37,952 bases of DNA from Candidatus Thermoplasmatota archaeon (GCA_034660695.1 JAYEJS010000059.1:1-37952), one strand, 5' to 3'; shown: positions 21,771 to 30,783, numbered from the stretch's first letter. Notes: generated by a model not told the origin, from the sequence alone. Made by a program: numbers and translations.

Positions 21771-24086
21771 TTAGCCCATACCATCCCATAATTTGTCGTT
21801 CCATTTATCATACAACGTGCTTACGAGCAAATCAATGTACTTTTTCATCTCATCTCCATCGTATATGGTTAATCTGTTGCCTTTGACTTCTCCCAGTTTT
21901 ATCAATTCCAACCCTTCAAAAAGACTCTTGAAATCCTCTTCATTTCTTTTATTAACTTCTATCACCCATCTGGTATTTGACTCGGAAAAGAGTTTAAAGT
22001 CTGTTCTCATGCTCCCCATCCCATAAAGGCATATCTCGGCCCCTCTGCCCCCCACGACCATTTCGGAAAGGCAGGATGCAAGTCCTCCTGTAGATACATC
22101 GTGGCACGCTGAAACAAATCCAGATTCTATGGCTTTTATGACGGAATTCATGCTCTTATTCAATATTTTTACATTGCTTCCCGGTACTTTTCCTCCGGGC
22201 ATGTTCATTGCCTGATAATATTCGCTTCCTCCCATCTCTTTATTGGTCGTTCCAACAAGGTAAATAATATTTCCGTCCACCTTAAAATTTGATGTGACAC
22301 ATTTTCTTATGTCGTCAACAATGCCTATGCCCATTATTGTTGGCGTTGGGGGCACCGATCCATCTGCTGTTTCATTATAAAGGCTCACGTTGCCGGAAAT
22401 GAATGGAAGACGAAGCGATCTTGCCATCTCGGCAAGTCCTCTTGTTGCCTCATAAAGTTCGCCCATCCTTTCGGGCTTTTCTGGATTGCCAAAATTAAGG
22501 CAGTCTCCAATTGAATCGGGGTGTGCTCCGACGGCTGCCAGATTTCTGCATGCTTCATCTACGGCTGAGCGGGCACCCGGATACGGATTCATGGACATGA
22601 AATACGGATTTACATCTGATGTTATTGCAAGCCCTTTATACGAATCGCACAGCGGCTTGATGACAGCCGCATCACCGTGAGTCTGCCGCCCGATTTCCCC
22701 CTGAAGCGGCTTTATAGATGTATTCCCTCTTACCTCGAAGTCGTATTGCCGGATTATCCATTCCCTGGAGGATGCGTTGAGGGATGAAAGGATTTTGAGC
22801 AGCATTTTCTCAACGTCGGGCATGTCAAAATCAGGGTCGTTTCTTTCTTTGCTTACGGGTTTTTTCCATGGTCTTTTGTACAATGGGCCTGCAACCTGAA
22901 ACCTTAAATCCAGCTCCCCCACCATCTTTCCCTTGTAAAATACGCGAACGAAAGGCTCTTTTATAACTCTGCCTACAGGAACGGCTTCCACATCCCATTT
23001 TTCAAATATTGAAAGGGCTTTTTCAACATTTTCCTCTTTTACTGTGAGCATCATCCTTTCCTGTGATTCCGATACCCATATTTCCCATGGGGCCATATCC
23101 TCCTCCTTTAACGGAATTCTGTCGAGGTGTATCTCTACCCCGTATCCAGCATCGTATGCAAGTTCTCCACAGACGCATGATAACCCGCCGCCGCCCATAT
23201 CCTTCATTCCTTCGACAATTCCTTCTTCGGTACATTCAAGACATGCATGTATGAGTGGCTCCTTCGTAATCGGGTCTCCAAGTTGAACGGCAGAAATTGA
23301 TTTTTCCTCGGATTCTTCTTTGAGTTCCTCGGAAGCAAATGTTACGCCGTGTATGCCATCTCTTCCAGTCCTGCCGCCCGCATAGACGTATATGTCGCCA
23401 GGATTTTTTACACGGCTGTGGATAAGATTTTTTTTCTTTACTATGCCGATGCATCCCACGTTCACCAGACAGTTGCCTATGTACCCATCATGGAAATAAA
23501 CCTGGCCGGAAACGGTTGGTATGCCTATTCTGTTTCCATAGTCCCTTATTCCTTCCACAACCCGCTTGAACAGGTATCGGGGATGCTTCACTCCCTTTGG
23601 CAATTTTTTGTAGTCGTAATTTAACGTTCCGAAGAAAAGAGGGTCGACCAGTGCAACGGGCTGGGCGCCCATGCAGAGTACGTCTCTCACAATGCCGCCT
23701 ATGCCTGTGGCTGCTCCGCCATAGGGTTCTATTGCCGAAGGATGATTGTGTGATTCCAACGCCACAACGTAGTAATGTTCATCATCAAATTTAATGACAC
23801 CGGCATCTTCCCTGGCTGCAATTTTTTCTTCTTCAATGCCATATATATTCTCTTTCAATACCACCTCCGAAGACTTGTAACAGCAATGTTCGCTCCATGC
23901 CTGGCCAAGAGCCTGTAATTCCAAATCTGTGGGGTTACGCCGTCTTTTGTTAAAATATTCCTTTATTCGCTTCATTTCGTCGAGGCTGAGTGCGAGCCCC
24001 ATATCCCTGCTTATGGCCATCAATTCTTCATCATTGGCACTGGATAAATTTATTTTATGCACATTGTGGAAAAATTCCTCAGTCAT
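21771..24086 (-). CDS. purL: phosphoribosylformylglycinamidine synthase subunit PurL
   Basis: ATP-dependent FGAM synthase large subunit (771 aa), fourth step of purine synthesis, working with PurS and the glutaminase PurQ. Landmarks are QAWSEHCCYKSS (catalytic His67), ESHNHPSAIEPYGGAATGIGG, PTVSGQVYF, MKDMGGGGLSC, PLCDSYKGLAI and the C-terminal SACHDVSTGGLASCLSEM. Length fits the separate-subunit type with a slightly long N-terminus. The start overlaps the purS end by 8 bp, so translation is coupled. purQ is not in this window. Confidence 0.97.
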   Translation of the reverse strand: MTEEFFHNVHKINLSSANDEELMAISRDMGLALSLDEMKRIKEYFNKRRRNPTDLELQALGQAWSEHCCYKSSEVVLKENIYGIEEEKIAAREDAGVIKFDDEHYYVVALESHNHPSAIEPYGGAATGIGGIVRDVLCMGAQPVALVDPLFFGTLNYDYKKLPKGVKHPRYLFKRVVEGIRDYGNRIGIPTVSGQVYFHDGYIGNCLVNVGCIGIVKKKNLIHSRVKNPGDIYVYAGGRTGRDGIHGVTFASEELKEESEEKSISAVQLGDPITKEPLIHACLECTEEGIVEGMKDMGGGGLSCVCGELAYDAGYGVEIHLDRIPLKEEDMAPWEIWVSESQERMMLTVKEENVEKALSIFEKWDVEAVPVGRVIKEPFVRVFYKGKMVGELDLRFQVAGPLYKRPWKKPVSKERNDPDFDMPDVEKMLLKILSSLNASSREWIIRQYDFEVRGNTSIKPLQGEIGRQTHGDAAVIKPLCDSYKGLAITSDVNPYFMSMNPYPGARSAVDEACRNLAAVGAHPDSIGDCLNFGNPEKPERMGELYEATRGLAEMARSLRLPFISGNVSLYNETADGSVPPTPTIMGIGIVDDIRKCVTSNFKVDGNIIYLVGTTNKEMGGSEYYQAMNMPGGKVPGSNVKILNKSMNSVIKAIESGFVSACHDVSTGGLASCLSEMVVGGRGAEICLYGMGSMRTDFKLFSESNTRWVIEVNKRNEEDFKSLFEGLELIKLGEVKGNRLTIYDGDEMKKYIDLLVSTLYDKWNDKLWDGMG

Positions 24087-24336
24087 CTATTTCCTCTCCA
24101 ACCGTTATTTCGTAATCATGTATAACTGGATTTGTAAGGAGGCGCTGGCACATCGCTTTTGCTTTATTTCTGATATCCTTTTCATCTTCGCCTTCCATAA
24201 ACAATTCTGTAACTTTAGCCATTTTTACATCCCTGACTTCGCCAAAACCAAGGAGATGCAATGTTTTTAAGATGTTCTTTCCCTCAGGGTCCGAAATCCC
24301 TTTCTTAAGCCTTATTTCTATCCTCACCTTGAACAT
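24079..24336 (-). CDS. purS: FGAM synthase subunit PurS
   Basis: Small subunit of 85 aa that bridges PurL and PurQ in the FGAM synthase complex. It has the N-terminal strand VRIEIRLKKGISDPEGKNILKTLHLLGF, the VTELFMEGEDE middle segment and the RLLTNPVIHDYEI end that are typical of PurS. It lies between the zinc-ribbon gene (6-bp gap) and purL (8-bp overlap), forming one operon. Confidence 0.95.
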   Translation of the reverse strand: MFKVRIEIRLKKGISDPEGKNILKTLHLLGFGEVRDVKMAKVTELFMEGEDEKDIRNKAKAMCQRLLTNPVIHDYEITVGEEIDD

Positions 24337-24342
24337 GGTTAC

Positions 24343-24846
24343 CTATGACGAAACGGCTCCCTCAAAATGGCATTCAGGGCATTCATATTTCAGTGGTCTT
24401 TCTCCGGTATCATATATTTCAAATAAATTTTCACATCTCCCACATTTTATATTTTTTCTTATGCCCTCGGCGATTTTACCCCTGAGAGCCCCCTCCCCTC
24501 CACAATTGGGGCAGGTATATCTAAGCGGTCTCACTCCTGTATCTGTTATGGAAAAAACTGTATTGCAATTATTGCAGAAAACTTTTTTTATCACGGCAGA
24601 AACGAGTTTTATCCCTTCAGCACCCTCCTCTTTCTTTGGAGTAGAAAGGTAATAAAAAATTTCTATTATCAAAAAAACGGCGTAAAGAATAATGCCAATT
24701 ATTGCCCATTCTCTTAACGACAGGAAAAGGTCAGCATTTGGAAGAATATATCCCCTTTCCTTTAGGACCACCACCATTAGCCACATAAAATATATCAGCG
24801 AGATGAAAGTGATAACAGCAGCCCCTTTTACCTTCTCTCTTTCCAT
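24343..24846 (-). CDS. membrane protein with tandem zinc ribbons
   Basis: Hypothetical protein of 167 aa. Two hydrophobic helices (about 8-28 and 48-68) are followed by two very similar cytoplasmic zinc ribbons: FCNNC...YTCPNCGGEGAL and KCGRC...YECPECHFEGAV. Each has an (I/Y)DTGxRPLxYxCP motif, so they arose by internal duplication. It is the first gene of the purSL operon on the minus strand. ATG 24846 is chosen over an upstream TTG. There is no evidence that it acts in purine synthesis; it may use the promoter fortuitously. Confidence 0.75.
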   Translation of the reverse strand: MEREKVKGAAVITFISLIYFMWLMVVVLKERGYILPNADLFLSLREWAIIGIILYAVFLIIEIFYYLSTPKKEEGAEGIKLVSAVIKKVFCNNCNTVFSITDTGVRPLRYTCPNCGGEGALRGKIAEGIRKNIKCGRCENLFEIYDTGERPLKYECPECHFEGAVSS

Positions 24847-24983
24847 GAACAAAGTTATTGATTGTGTCTATATAAATATTTGCGGTTTCATAGGGCAGGC
24901 TGTAAACTGCCCACTTGAAGGTGCAAGTATGCCATAAATAGTTTTATAACCCGCCAGCCAATATAGTAATGAAGGCGAAAAAT

Positions 24984-26174
24984 ATGAAAAAAGCAATATT
25001 GAGAAAAGGTTTGGCTGCAGGACTGATAATTTTATTTATTGGAACAGGTGTTATATCAATTGTAAGCGGTGCCGGACCAGATTCCAATAATTTTAATGCA
25101 CAATCATCATCCAGCAGTCTTCGCAATATAATGTTGACCGGCTACTGGAACCCAACCGGCCAGATGATTGCGCAGTTCAGCAATAGCACCTACCTGAATC
25201 CAGATGGCTGGAAAGGCGAGAACTGGGAAGGGATGGGGTACAACATCTATTCTTTCTTCCCGACACCCGGAACATATAACGGCACATTCGAGGTTGATTA
25301 CCAGGACACGTGGGAGGATTTCTGGAATATTACCGCCCAAATTCATCCAGTTGCGATCATAAGTTTCGGTGCAGGAAGGGGACCGTGGGAAATCGAATAC
25401 AATGCACGCAACCTCGATAACTGGATTGATGATGAAAAACCGCCGTACCAACCAACACCATGCCCGCCGGATGACAGCGTGCCGGTGAACTATGTGCGTC
25501 ATTCCACGCTTCCTGTTCAAGAGATTGAGGATGCCGTGAACAATGAAACGTCTATAAGGGCATGGGTTGACTGGGGTGGTAATCCAGGAAGGTATCTGTG
25601 CGAATATATGGCGTATCTCGGAATGTGGTATCAAGCCCTCTATAATGTCACAGATGATCCGTATCCGTGCCGGGCGGCAGGATTTATACATGTAAAATCA
25701 AATGTTCCGCTCAAAGATGCGATTGAAGCGATGAATATCACAATTCGGGAGACAATAAAATACCTATTGAACATCGATAATTCCCCGAGTTCACCCACCA
25801 TAACAGGCCCCGCATCCGGAAAAGTGGGCACGGAATATGAGTATACATTTGTGGCATCAGATCCTGACGGAGATGATGTATATTACTTCATCGACTGGGG
25901 AGACGGCACCAGCAGTAATTGGCTTGGAGCGTTTAATTCTGGCGAGGGCATAGGTGTAAAGCATGCATGGGCTGAAAAAGGAACATATACGATCAAGGCC
26001 AAAGCCAAAGACGTTCATAATGCCGAAAGTGATTGGGGAATGCTAGAAGTAAGTATGCCAAAAATATATCGATATAGTCCAGGATTTTTATTAGAAAAAA
26101 TAATTCAATGGATCGAACAAATACTTGGTGGATGGCATTGCCTGACCCTTTCAGTTGTTAAATCCATACTCTAA
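24984..26174 (+). CDS. exported pyroglutamyl-peptidase-like (C15) protein with PKD domain
   Basis: Protein of 396 aa. A signal peptide (1-30) is followed by a domain (about 45-245) that follows peptidase C15 order: Glu in GPWEIEYNARN (E138, pattern ExxAxN), STLPVQEIEDAV, Cys in NPGRYLCEYMAY (C206) and His in AAGFIHVKSNVPL (H236). Residues about 250-340 form a PKD domain (ASDPDGDDVYYFIDWGDGTS ... GTYTIKAKAKD), ending in a hydrophobic amphipathic tail. C15 enzymes remove N-terminal pyroglutamate and are normally cytoplasmic, so export is unusual. TATA TTTATA at 24942-24947 is 42 bp before ATG 24984; ATG 24969 is an alternative. Confidence 0.75.
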   Translation: MKKAILRKGLAAGLIILFIGTGVISIVSGAGPDSNNFNAQSSSSSLRNIMLTGYWNPTGQMIAQFSNSTYLNPDGWKGENWEGMGYNIYSFFPTPGTYNGTFEVDYQDTWEDFWNITAQIHPVAIISFGAGRGPWEIEYNARNLDNWIDDEKPPYQPTPCPPDDSVPVNYVRHSTLPVQEIEDAVNNETSIRAWVDWGGNPGRYLCEYMAYLGMWYQALYNVTDDPYPCRAAGFIHVKSNVPLKDAIEAMNITIRETIKYLLNIDNSPSSPTITGPASGKVGTEYEYTFVASDPDGDDVYYFIDWGDGTSSNWLGAFNSGEGIGVKHAWAEKGTYTIKAKAKDVHNAESDWGMLEVSMPKIYRYSPGFLLEKIIQWIEQILGGWHCLTLSVVKSIL

Positions 26175-26208
26175 CAAAAAGATAATAAAGCATGGGCAAT
26201 AACATCTC

Positions 26209-27204
26209 ATGGATGAACTGCAGAAATTATGCAGGGAGATTAGAAAGGGAAAGAGATACAGGAGAGTTATTTATCCGAGGACATGGTCGGAAAACGACCT
26301 GATTGGCGATAAAGTAGTGAGGGCTTTTGTCTTTATATTGAAAACGAGGGGGTGCTTCTGGGCACGGCATTCAGGCTGTACCATGTGCGGATATTTTAAT
26401 GACAGCATTCCTGATATAACGGAAAAAGAAATACGGGAACAACTTGAAATTGCCCTTAAAAAATACAACGGAGAAAAGATAGTTAAAATATTTACATCCG
26501 GAAGTTTTCTCGATGAAAGAGAGGTATCCATCGATTTGCAAATAAAAATACTGAAAAAATTTTTTGAGAGGGCGGATAAAATATCCATTGAATCGAGGCC
26601 GGAATTTATAAAAAAAATGAATCATCTTGAGGGCATTTCAGGAAATAAAATACTCGAGATGGCCATGGGCCTTGAATCTGCGAACGATAGGGTGTTGAAG
26701 TATTCAATCAACAAAGGATTTACTTTTTCAGATTGGAGAAATGCGGCAGAAGAAGTTTTGAATAGAAATATGCAATTAAAAACATATATACTCATAAAAC
26801 CCCCATTTTTAACAGAGAAAGAAGGAATAAAGGATGCATTGTTTTCAGTCAAAAAAGTTTCAGATATTTCTGACACCATTTCATTCAATCCCGTGGCGAT
26901 ACATAGCAATACGCTCGTGGATTACCTATGGAAAAGGGGACTCTACCGTCCTCCGTGGCTGTGGAGTGTTGCCGACGTTCTCGAAAAAACAGCGGATATT
27001 TTTGAGGGGCAGATAAAATGCGATGTTGTTGCCGGCGGGAAAAAAAGGGGTGCGCATAACTGTGGAAAATGCGATGCAGCATTTATGGACGCAGTGGAGC
27101 AGTTCACCATATACCAAAATAGAGATGCTTCTAAAGGACTAAAATGCAAATGCAGGGAAGAATGGCTGGATTCGGTTGAAATGGAAGGATTTATCAAAGG
27201 TTAG
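26209..27204 (+). CDS. archaeosine-type radical SAM protein (RaSEA-like)
   Basis: Radical SAM enzyme of 331 aa of the COG1244/TIGR01210 family, whose characterised member RaSEA helps convert preQ0-lysine-tRNA to archaeosine with ArcS. The cluster-binding cysteines are C49, C57 and C60 (C-x7-C-x2-C within RGCFWARHSGCTMCGY), the unusual spacing of this family. The barrel follows (IFTSGSFLDE, ISIESRPEF, GLESANDRVL). The C-terminal HNCGKCDAAF and CKCREEW cysteines suggest an extra metal site. TATA-like GATAATAAAG lies about 27 bp upstream. It is convergent with sepF, and the stops overlap. Confidence 0.85.
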   Translation: MDELQKLCREIRKGKRYRRVIYPRTWSENDLIGDKVVRAFVFILKTRGCFWARHSGCTMCGYFNDSIPDITEKEIREQLEIALKKYNGEKIVKIFTSGSFLDEREVSIDLQIKILKKFFERADKISIESRPEFIKKMNHLEGISGNKILEMAMGLESANDRVLKYSINKGFTFSDWRNAAEEVLNRNMQLKTYILIKPPFLTEKEGIKDALFSVKKVSDISDTISFNPVAIHSNTLVDYLWKRGLYRPPWLWSVADVLEKTADIFEGQIKCDVVAGGKKRGAHNCGKCDAAFMDAVEQFTIYQNRDASKGLKCKCREEWLDSVEMEGFIKG

Positions 27205-27560
27205 AAAGAACCCCTTATTTTTCTCCTATCGATTTTTATGCCGGAGGGCGTGAGTATTAACAAATTCCTGCCCAATCCTGCAATATCTCCGCCAATGTCA
27301 TTTGTCACTCTCTTAAGCTCATTTGTAATTCTTTCCAGTTCCATGTCATCTGACGATACAGGACTTAAATCCAATAGAAGGATATTTCCCCCATAAACGT
27401 GTTCAGTGAAATCTTTTAAATTGTCGTAGTTCTGCAATTCTGCAACTTTTACATACATTGTTGGCTCTATTTCCTCCTTACCGCCGGTTTCTTCACCAAG
27501 GTCTATATACTCTCCTTCCCTCCTGCGGGTTTTGCCAAATATTCCATTTATAATCGCCAT
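27201..27560 (-). CDS. sepF: archaeal SepF-like cell-division protein
   Basis: Protein of 119 aa of the SepF/DUF552 family, the membrane anchor of FtsZ in many archaea. A short amphipathic N-terminus (MAIINGIFGK) is followed by a charged linker and the core VKVAELQNYDNLKDFTEHVYGGNILLLDL ... LGRNLLILTPSGIKI. Length is typical for the archaeal form. Its stop overlaps that of the radical SAM gene. ftsZ is not in the window. Confidence 0.9.
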   Translation of the reverse strand: MAIINGIFGKTRRREGEYIDLGEETGGKEEIEPTMYVKVAELQNYDNLKDFTEHVYGGNILLLDLSPVSSDDMELERITNELKRVTNDIGGDIAGLGRNLLILTPSGIKIDRRKIRGSF

Positions 27561-27622
27561 TTTATCTAACTACATTAAGCAATTTTTCTTTATAAAACTT
27601 TTCTAGATTCTAGAACAGACGG

Positions 27623-27787
27623 CTACTGTTCATAAAATGACAGCAGTAAAATAACACCCGTTAGGAACCACGTGATTGATCCAACATAAAGCCATGCATT
27701 ATATACATCGTTGACCGCCCCGGTGATAAGCACTATCCAGGGAGCAGCCAGCCCAATGAAGATATACGCCCACTGTTTCAGATTCAT
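27623..27787 (-). CDS. small 54-aa membrane protein
   Basis: Unannotated short frame between sepF and hisS, read on the minus strand. It starts MNLKQWAYIFIGLAAPWIVL and consists of two hydrophobic helices (about 6-24 and 34-51) joined by AVNDVYNAW, ending SFYEQ. Tryptophan and tyrosine sit at the helix ends as in real membrane proteins. An AT-rich block about 25 bp upstream (27805-27820) can serve as promoter, divergent from hisS. No family is recognised. Confidence 0.6.
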   Translation of the reverse strand: MNLKQWAYIFIGLAAPWIVLITGAVNDVYNAWLYVGSITWFLTGVILLLSFYEQ

Positions 27788-27860
27788 ACAGGGTGTATTT
27801 GAGATGCAAATAAAAAATTTGGGATAGTAACAATAATAAATGCGTTTTCGCTAAAGGGGC

Positions 27861-29087
27861 ATGGTCGCGATAGGCAAACCACGGGGCACAAGAGATTTCA
27901 CTCCCGATGAAATGGAAAGAAGAAGGGCTATCGAGAAAAAAATGCGGGACGTTTTTGAGAGATACGGGTACAGAGAAATTGTAACACCGACGATAGAAAA
28001 CATGAGCCTTTTCACCATGAAATCTGGAGAAGGGATAGTTGAAGAGACCTATGCGTTTAATGATAAATCGGGCAGAATGCTTGCCCTCCGCCCGGAATTG
28101 ACTGCTCCCGCCATGAGATTCTATTTGGAAAAATTGCAGATGGAGCCAAAACCCCTGAAGATATATTACTTCGGAAATTGCTTCAGATATGACCGACCGC
28201 AGAAAGGCAGGTACAGGGAATTCTGGCAGATGGGATGCGAGTTGATAGGAAGTGACAAACCAGAGGCAATAGCAGAGCTTATTTCCACGGCATATTTTGT
28301 ACTCAAGGAAGCGGGATTGAAAAATGTGCAACTTCGCACCGGAGACCTTGACATACTTCGCTCTTCGATAGAGAAGCTTGGAGTTGAGAAGGCAGATGAA
28401 ATCATGAGGCTCATAGATAAATCGGATTATGAAGGCGTTGAATCGCTGATTGAAGAAAAATCAGGGGCAGACGAATTCATGGAATTTCTGAAATGCCGTG
28501 ATTTCAAATCCTTGGGCAAATTTTTTGACGATGTAAAAATAAAAAGGCTTGGGGATGTACTGGAATGGCTCTCTGTATTTGGCACGCCGTACATTCTTGA
28601 TACATCAATAGCGAGGGGGCTTGATTACTATAAAGGCATAGTATTTGAAATAGATGCTCCTTCATTGGGGGCTGAAAAACAGCTTTGCGGCGGAGGGGAA
28701 TACAGCCTAATCCCGCTCCTTGGGGGCAAAGATGTTCCTACGTCGGGCTTTGCCATCGGCTTCGATCGCATTGTCCTTGCCTTAGAAAAGGAAGGTTTTT
28801 CGTTTCCTCCTTCAAAAGAGATTGTCTGCATCCTTCCCATTGGAGGTGAGATGAGAAAGGAAGCGATTTCCCTTGCAACAAAATTGAGGGAAAAAGGAAT
28901 AATGGTTGAGGTGGATTTAATGAGAAGGAGCATGCAGAAGTCATTACAATATGCTGACCGAATAAGGGCAAAGTTTGCGATAATTGTAGGCCCCGATGAA
29001 TGGAAAAAAGGCACAGTTATTATCAAAAACATGCAAAGTGGGGAGCAGAAAGAGGTTAGGAAAAAGGAATTGCATAACTTTTTGTGA
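27861..29087 (+). CDS. hisS: histidine--tRNA ligase
   Basis: Class II aminoacyl-tRNA synthetase of 408 aa charging tRNA-His. Motif 1 region is GTRDFTPDEMERRRAIEKK and motif 2 is FRYDRPQKGRYREFWQMGCE. The histidine-binding loop is ARGLDYYKG (about 251-259) and motif 3 is GFAIGFDRIVLALE (about 296-309). The anticodon-binding domain covers about 320-408. The TATA-like AATAATAAATG is about 30 bp before the ATG. Normal length. Confidence 0.97.
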   Translation: MVAIGKPRGTRDFTPDEMERRRAIEKKMRDVFERYGYREIVTPTIENMSLFTMKSGEGIVEETYAFNDKSGRMLALRPELTAPAMRFYLEKLQMEPKPLKIYYFGNCFRYDRPQKGRYREFWQMGCELIGSDKPEAIAELISTAYFVLKEAGLKNVQLRTGDLDILRSSIEKLGVEKADEIMRLIDKSDYEGVESLIEEKSGADEFMEFLKCRDFKSLGKFFDDVKIKRLGDVLEWLSVFGTPYILDTSIARGLDYYKGIVFEIDAPSLGAEKQLCGGGEYSLIPLLGGKDVPTSGFAIGFDRIVLALEKEGFSFPPSKEIVCILPIGGEMRKEAISLATKLREKGIMVEVDLMRRSMQKSLQYADRIRAKFAIIVGPDEWKKGTVIIKNMQSGEQKEVRKKELHNFL

Positions 29088-29210
29088 ATGTCTGAAGTTT
29101 GAGAAGACGATTTGAGCAGAGCGTAGTAAATCAGATATCATGTTATTGAACTCCGATAGGGTCAGGGCAAATGAAGTTTATCCCAGTGTGCCTTTTTATC
29201 TTTATCTGGA

Positions 29211-29561
29211 TTATATACTATATACCCAGCCGCCTGGCTCTTCCTCAAATAACCAAACGCCTCTGAATGGATATGTGCATTCAATCAACTGCTTTAGATC
29301 AAGTTTATTTTGCTGTCCTCGTTTCCAATCTTTCCGATCCATGGTCACATAAACAAAATAGTCGTTGCCAATGATCTCCGGAAAATTTTGCTCGCAAGCA
29401 GTACAAAGAACCTGTTCTAAATCCTGTTTTTTCACAATGATCAGATCGCAATATGGGCAATAACGAGAGGTCTTCTTTAATGATAGAAAATGATGTGGTT
29501 CAATATAAATTACAAGACAATATTTCCTTATTTTCGCATTTAGGGCATTTAGTGAAAGCAT
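29211..29561 (-). CDS. conserved-type zinc-ribbon hypothetical protein
   Basis: Protein of 116 aa. The centre holds a zinc ribbon with CPYC and CTAC pairs, followed by PEIIGNDYFVYVTMDRKDWKRG and a Trp/Gly-rich end (GVWLFEEEPGGW). The N-terminal 30 residues are less convincing and the true start may be internal. It sits in the AT-rich accessory patch. Function unknown; nucleic-acid binding is possible but not shown. Confidence 0.6.
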   Translation of the reverse strand: MLSLNALNAKIRKYCLVIYIEPHHFLSLKKTSRYCPYCDLIIVKKQDLEQVLCTACEQNFPEIIGNDYFVYVTMDRKDWKRGQQNKLDLKQLIECTYPFRGVWLFEEEPGGWVYSI

Positions 29562-29699
29562 ATTCCTGATAGGGGTTTAAAAAGAAATGATGCTTCTCTT
29601 TTTTTGTTTTTTTCTTAACCCGATTGCTTTATTTCCTATTAACCATTTACAAATACCAACATTTTGTGCGCCATTTTCAATTACTATGTATAGCTAATA

Positions 29700-29957
29700 T
29701 CATTTCAATGCTAACAGCTTTTTGACAAATCGTTTTTCATTAAATTCTTCTTTATTCCTCAGAACGTGATAAATCTCTTCCACAACAACACCCGCGATCT
29801 TATGTATAGCTTCATGCCTACTATATCCCAAATCCATTAGTCTATTTAGTGTCTCTTTCGTCTCTTCCGGGTTGCTATCCCTAATTTGTTTTTCCACTAC
29901 TTCATGAATTGCCTCATGCAGATGAGGGCTGTATCCAACATTCTTGTCTTCTTTCAT
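29700..29957 (-). CDS. small helical protein with HEAIH repeats (DUF1841-like)
   Basis: Protein of 85 aa. Two HEAIH motifs (HLHEAIHEVVEKQI and GYSRHEAIHKIAGVVVEEIYHVL) frame a NPEETKETLNRLMDLGY helix. This resembles the C-terminal part of DUF1841-type bacterial proteins; the family match is from memory and tentative. The ATG overlaps the stop of a 23-codon frame upstream (ATGA), which suggests translational coupling. It lies in the accessory patch. Function unknown; the His/Glu pattern could bind metal. Confidence 0.65.
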   Translation of the reverse strand: MKEDKNVGYSPHLHEAIHEVVEKQIRDSNPEETKETLNRLMDLGYSRHEAIHKIAGVVVEEIYHVLRNKEEFNEKRFVKKLLALK

Positions 29958-30025
29958 ACTACCCCATCATTTTGTAGGCGCACCGCCTCTTTTATATCAG
30001 TTGCATTAAAGGTTACTATTTTCAT
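29954..30025 (-). CDS. possible 23-aa leader or gene remnant
   Basis: A 23-codon frame starting MKIVTFNATDIKEAVRL ends in an ATGA overlap with the next gene. A TATA-like AT-rich block lies about 10-25 bp upstream (30035-30050). It could be a coupled leader peptide or the preserved head of a lost gene. Nothing else supports it. Confidence 0.25.
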   Translation of the reverse strand: MKIVTFNATDIKEAVRLQNDGVV

Positions 30026-30189
30026 TTTCTTAAGTTTAATTAAATTAGACATTATAAGTATTTCCAAAATCTCGTTTTCCAGTCAGTGCTGTTGAGGAAA
30101 AACTGAAAGAATTATTAGAATAAATGGGATGAAAACCAATGTAACGAAAAGAAAAAGAATTCTAGGGAATATTAGGCGATGTGCGTCTT

Positions 30190-30783
30190 CTACCCAAATG
30201 CAATTTTTCGACGTTTAACGGGATCATCAAAACTAACTTCTTCTACACCAAAATGTTCAGGATCAAATTCCCCACCAAGCCAGTCTAACATTTCTTCATA
30301 CTCCTCATGATCAGGATTTTTTATGATTTCCAATAGGTTGTAATAACCACCAATCCCACCACAATCTTCTGGTGGACATGCTCTTTTCCCTTTGATACAT
30401 ATGGGATATTTGATTTTTTCTTCTTTCGGGAGGATTTTTTCCAACTCGATAATATGTTCCCAATCATCACCAAAATCATATACATAATCTGCTTTTCTAT
30501 TCTCCTGTGAAAAATAATCAGCAATTTTTTGTTTCCATCCCGGAAGAACTTCTTTGTCAAAATCTCCCTCAGGAATTCCTATTCTCACTTTTTCTCCAGT
30601 TTTAGGAGAGATCATTCCAAATTCATGGAGATGATAATCTGTCCAACCCATTACATCCTGAATGGCAACGTGTAGATCCCAAAAAGTATAGGTTTCCGGA
30701 ACTTGTATCCGTCGCCAAATAGGCGGTCTAATACCCCATAATGAGATCTTAAATTGATACACCTGGTCGAATTTCTTTTTCAT
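30190..30783 (-). CDS. plasmid pRiA4b ORF-3-like protein
   Basis: Protein of 197 aa of the PRiA4_ORF3 family (PF07929), common on plasmids and genomic islands and of unknown biochemical role. Conserved features are YQFKISLWGIRPPIWRRIQVPETYTFWDLHVAIQDVMGW, DYVYDFGDDWEHIIELE, GKRACPPEDCGGIGGYY and the acidic EFDPEHFGVEEV end. Start overlaps (ATGA) the stop of the 62-codon frame upstream. Its presence beside integrase remnants fits acquisition by a mobile element. Confidence 0.93.
   Translation of the reverse strand: MKKKFDQVYQFKISLWGIRPPIWRRIQVPETYTFWDLHVAIQDVMGWTDYHLHEFGMISPKTGEKVRIGIPEGDFDKEVLPGWKQKIADYFSQENRKADYVYDFGDDWEHIIELEKILPKEEKIKYPICIKGKRACPPEDCGGIGGYYNLLEIIKNPDHEEYEEMLDWLGGEFDPEHFGVEEVSFDDPVKRRKIAFG

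Noticed and set aside
27699-28331. Long antisense frame across the hisS start
   Set aside because: Lies opposite the highly conserved HisS coding sequence; typical shadow frame.
29088-29210. Possible tRNA or small RNA after hisS
   Set aside because: No cloverleaf, T-loop or C/D-box pattern could be found.
30058-30123. Protein-like plus-strand scrap ending AVEEKLKELLE
   Set aside because: Only about 21 codons between stops with no start; could be a gene remnant but cannot be told from chance.
30129-30218. 29-codon plus-strand frame over the 3' end of the pRiA4b-like gene
   Set aside because: No SD, overlaps a well-supported gene antisense, composition unconvincing.
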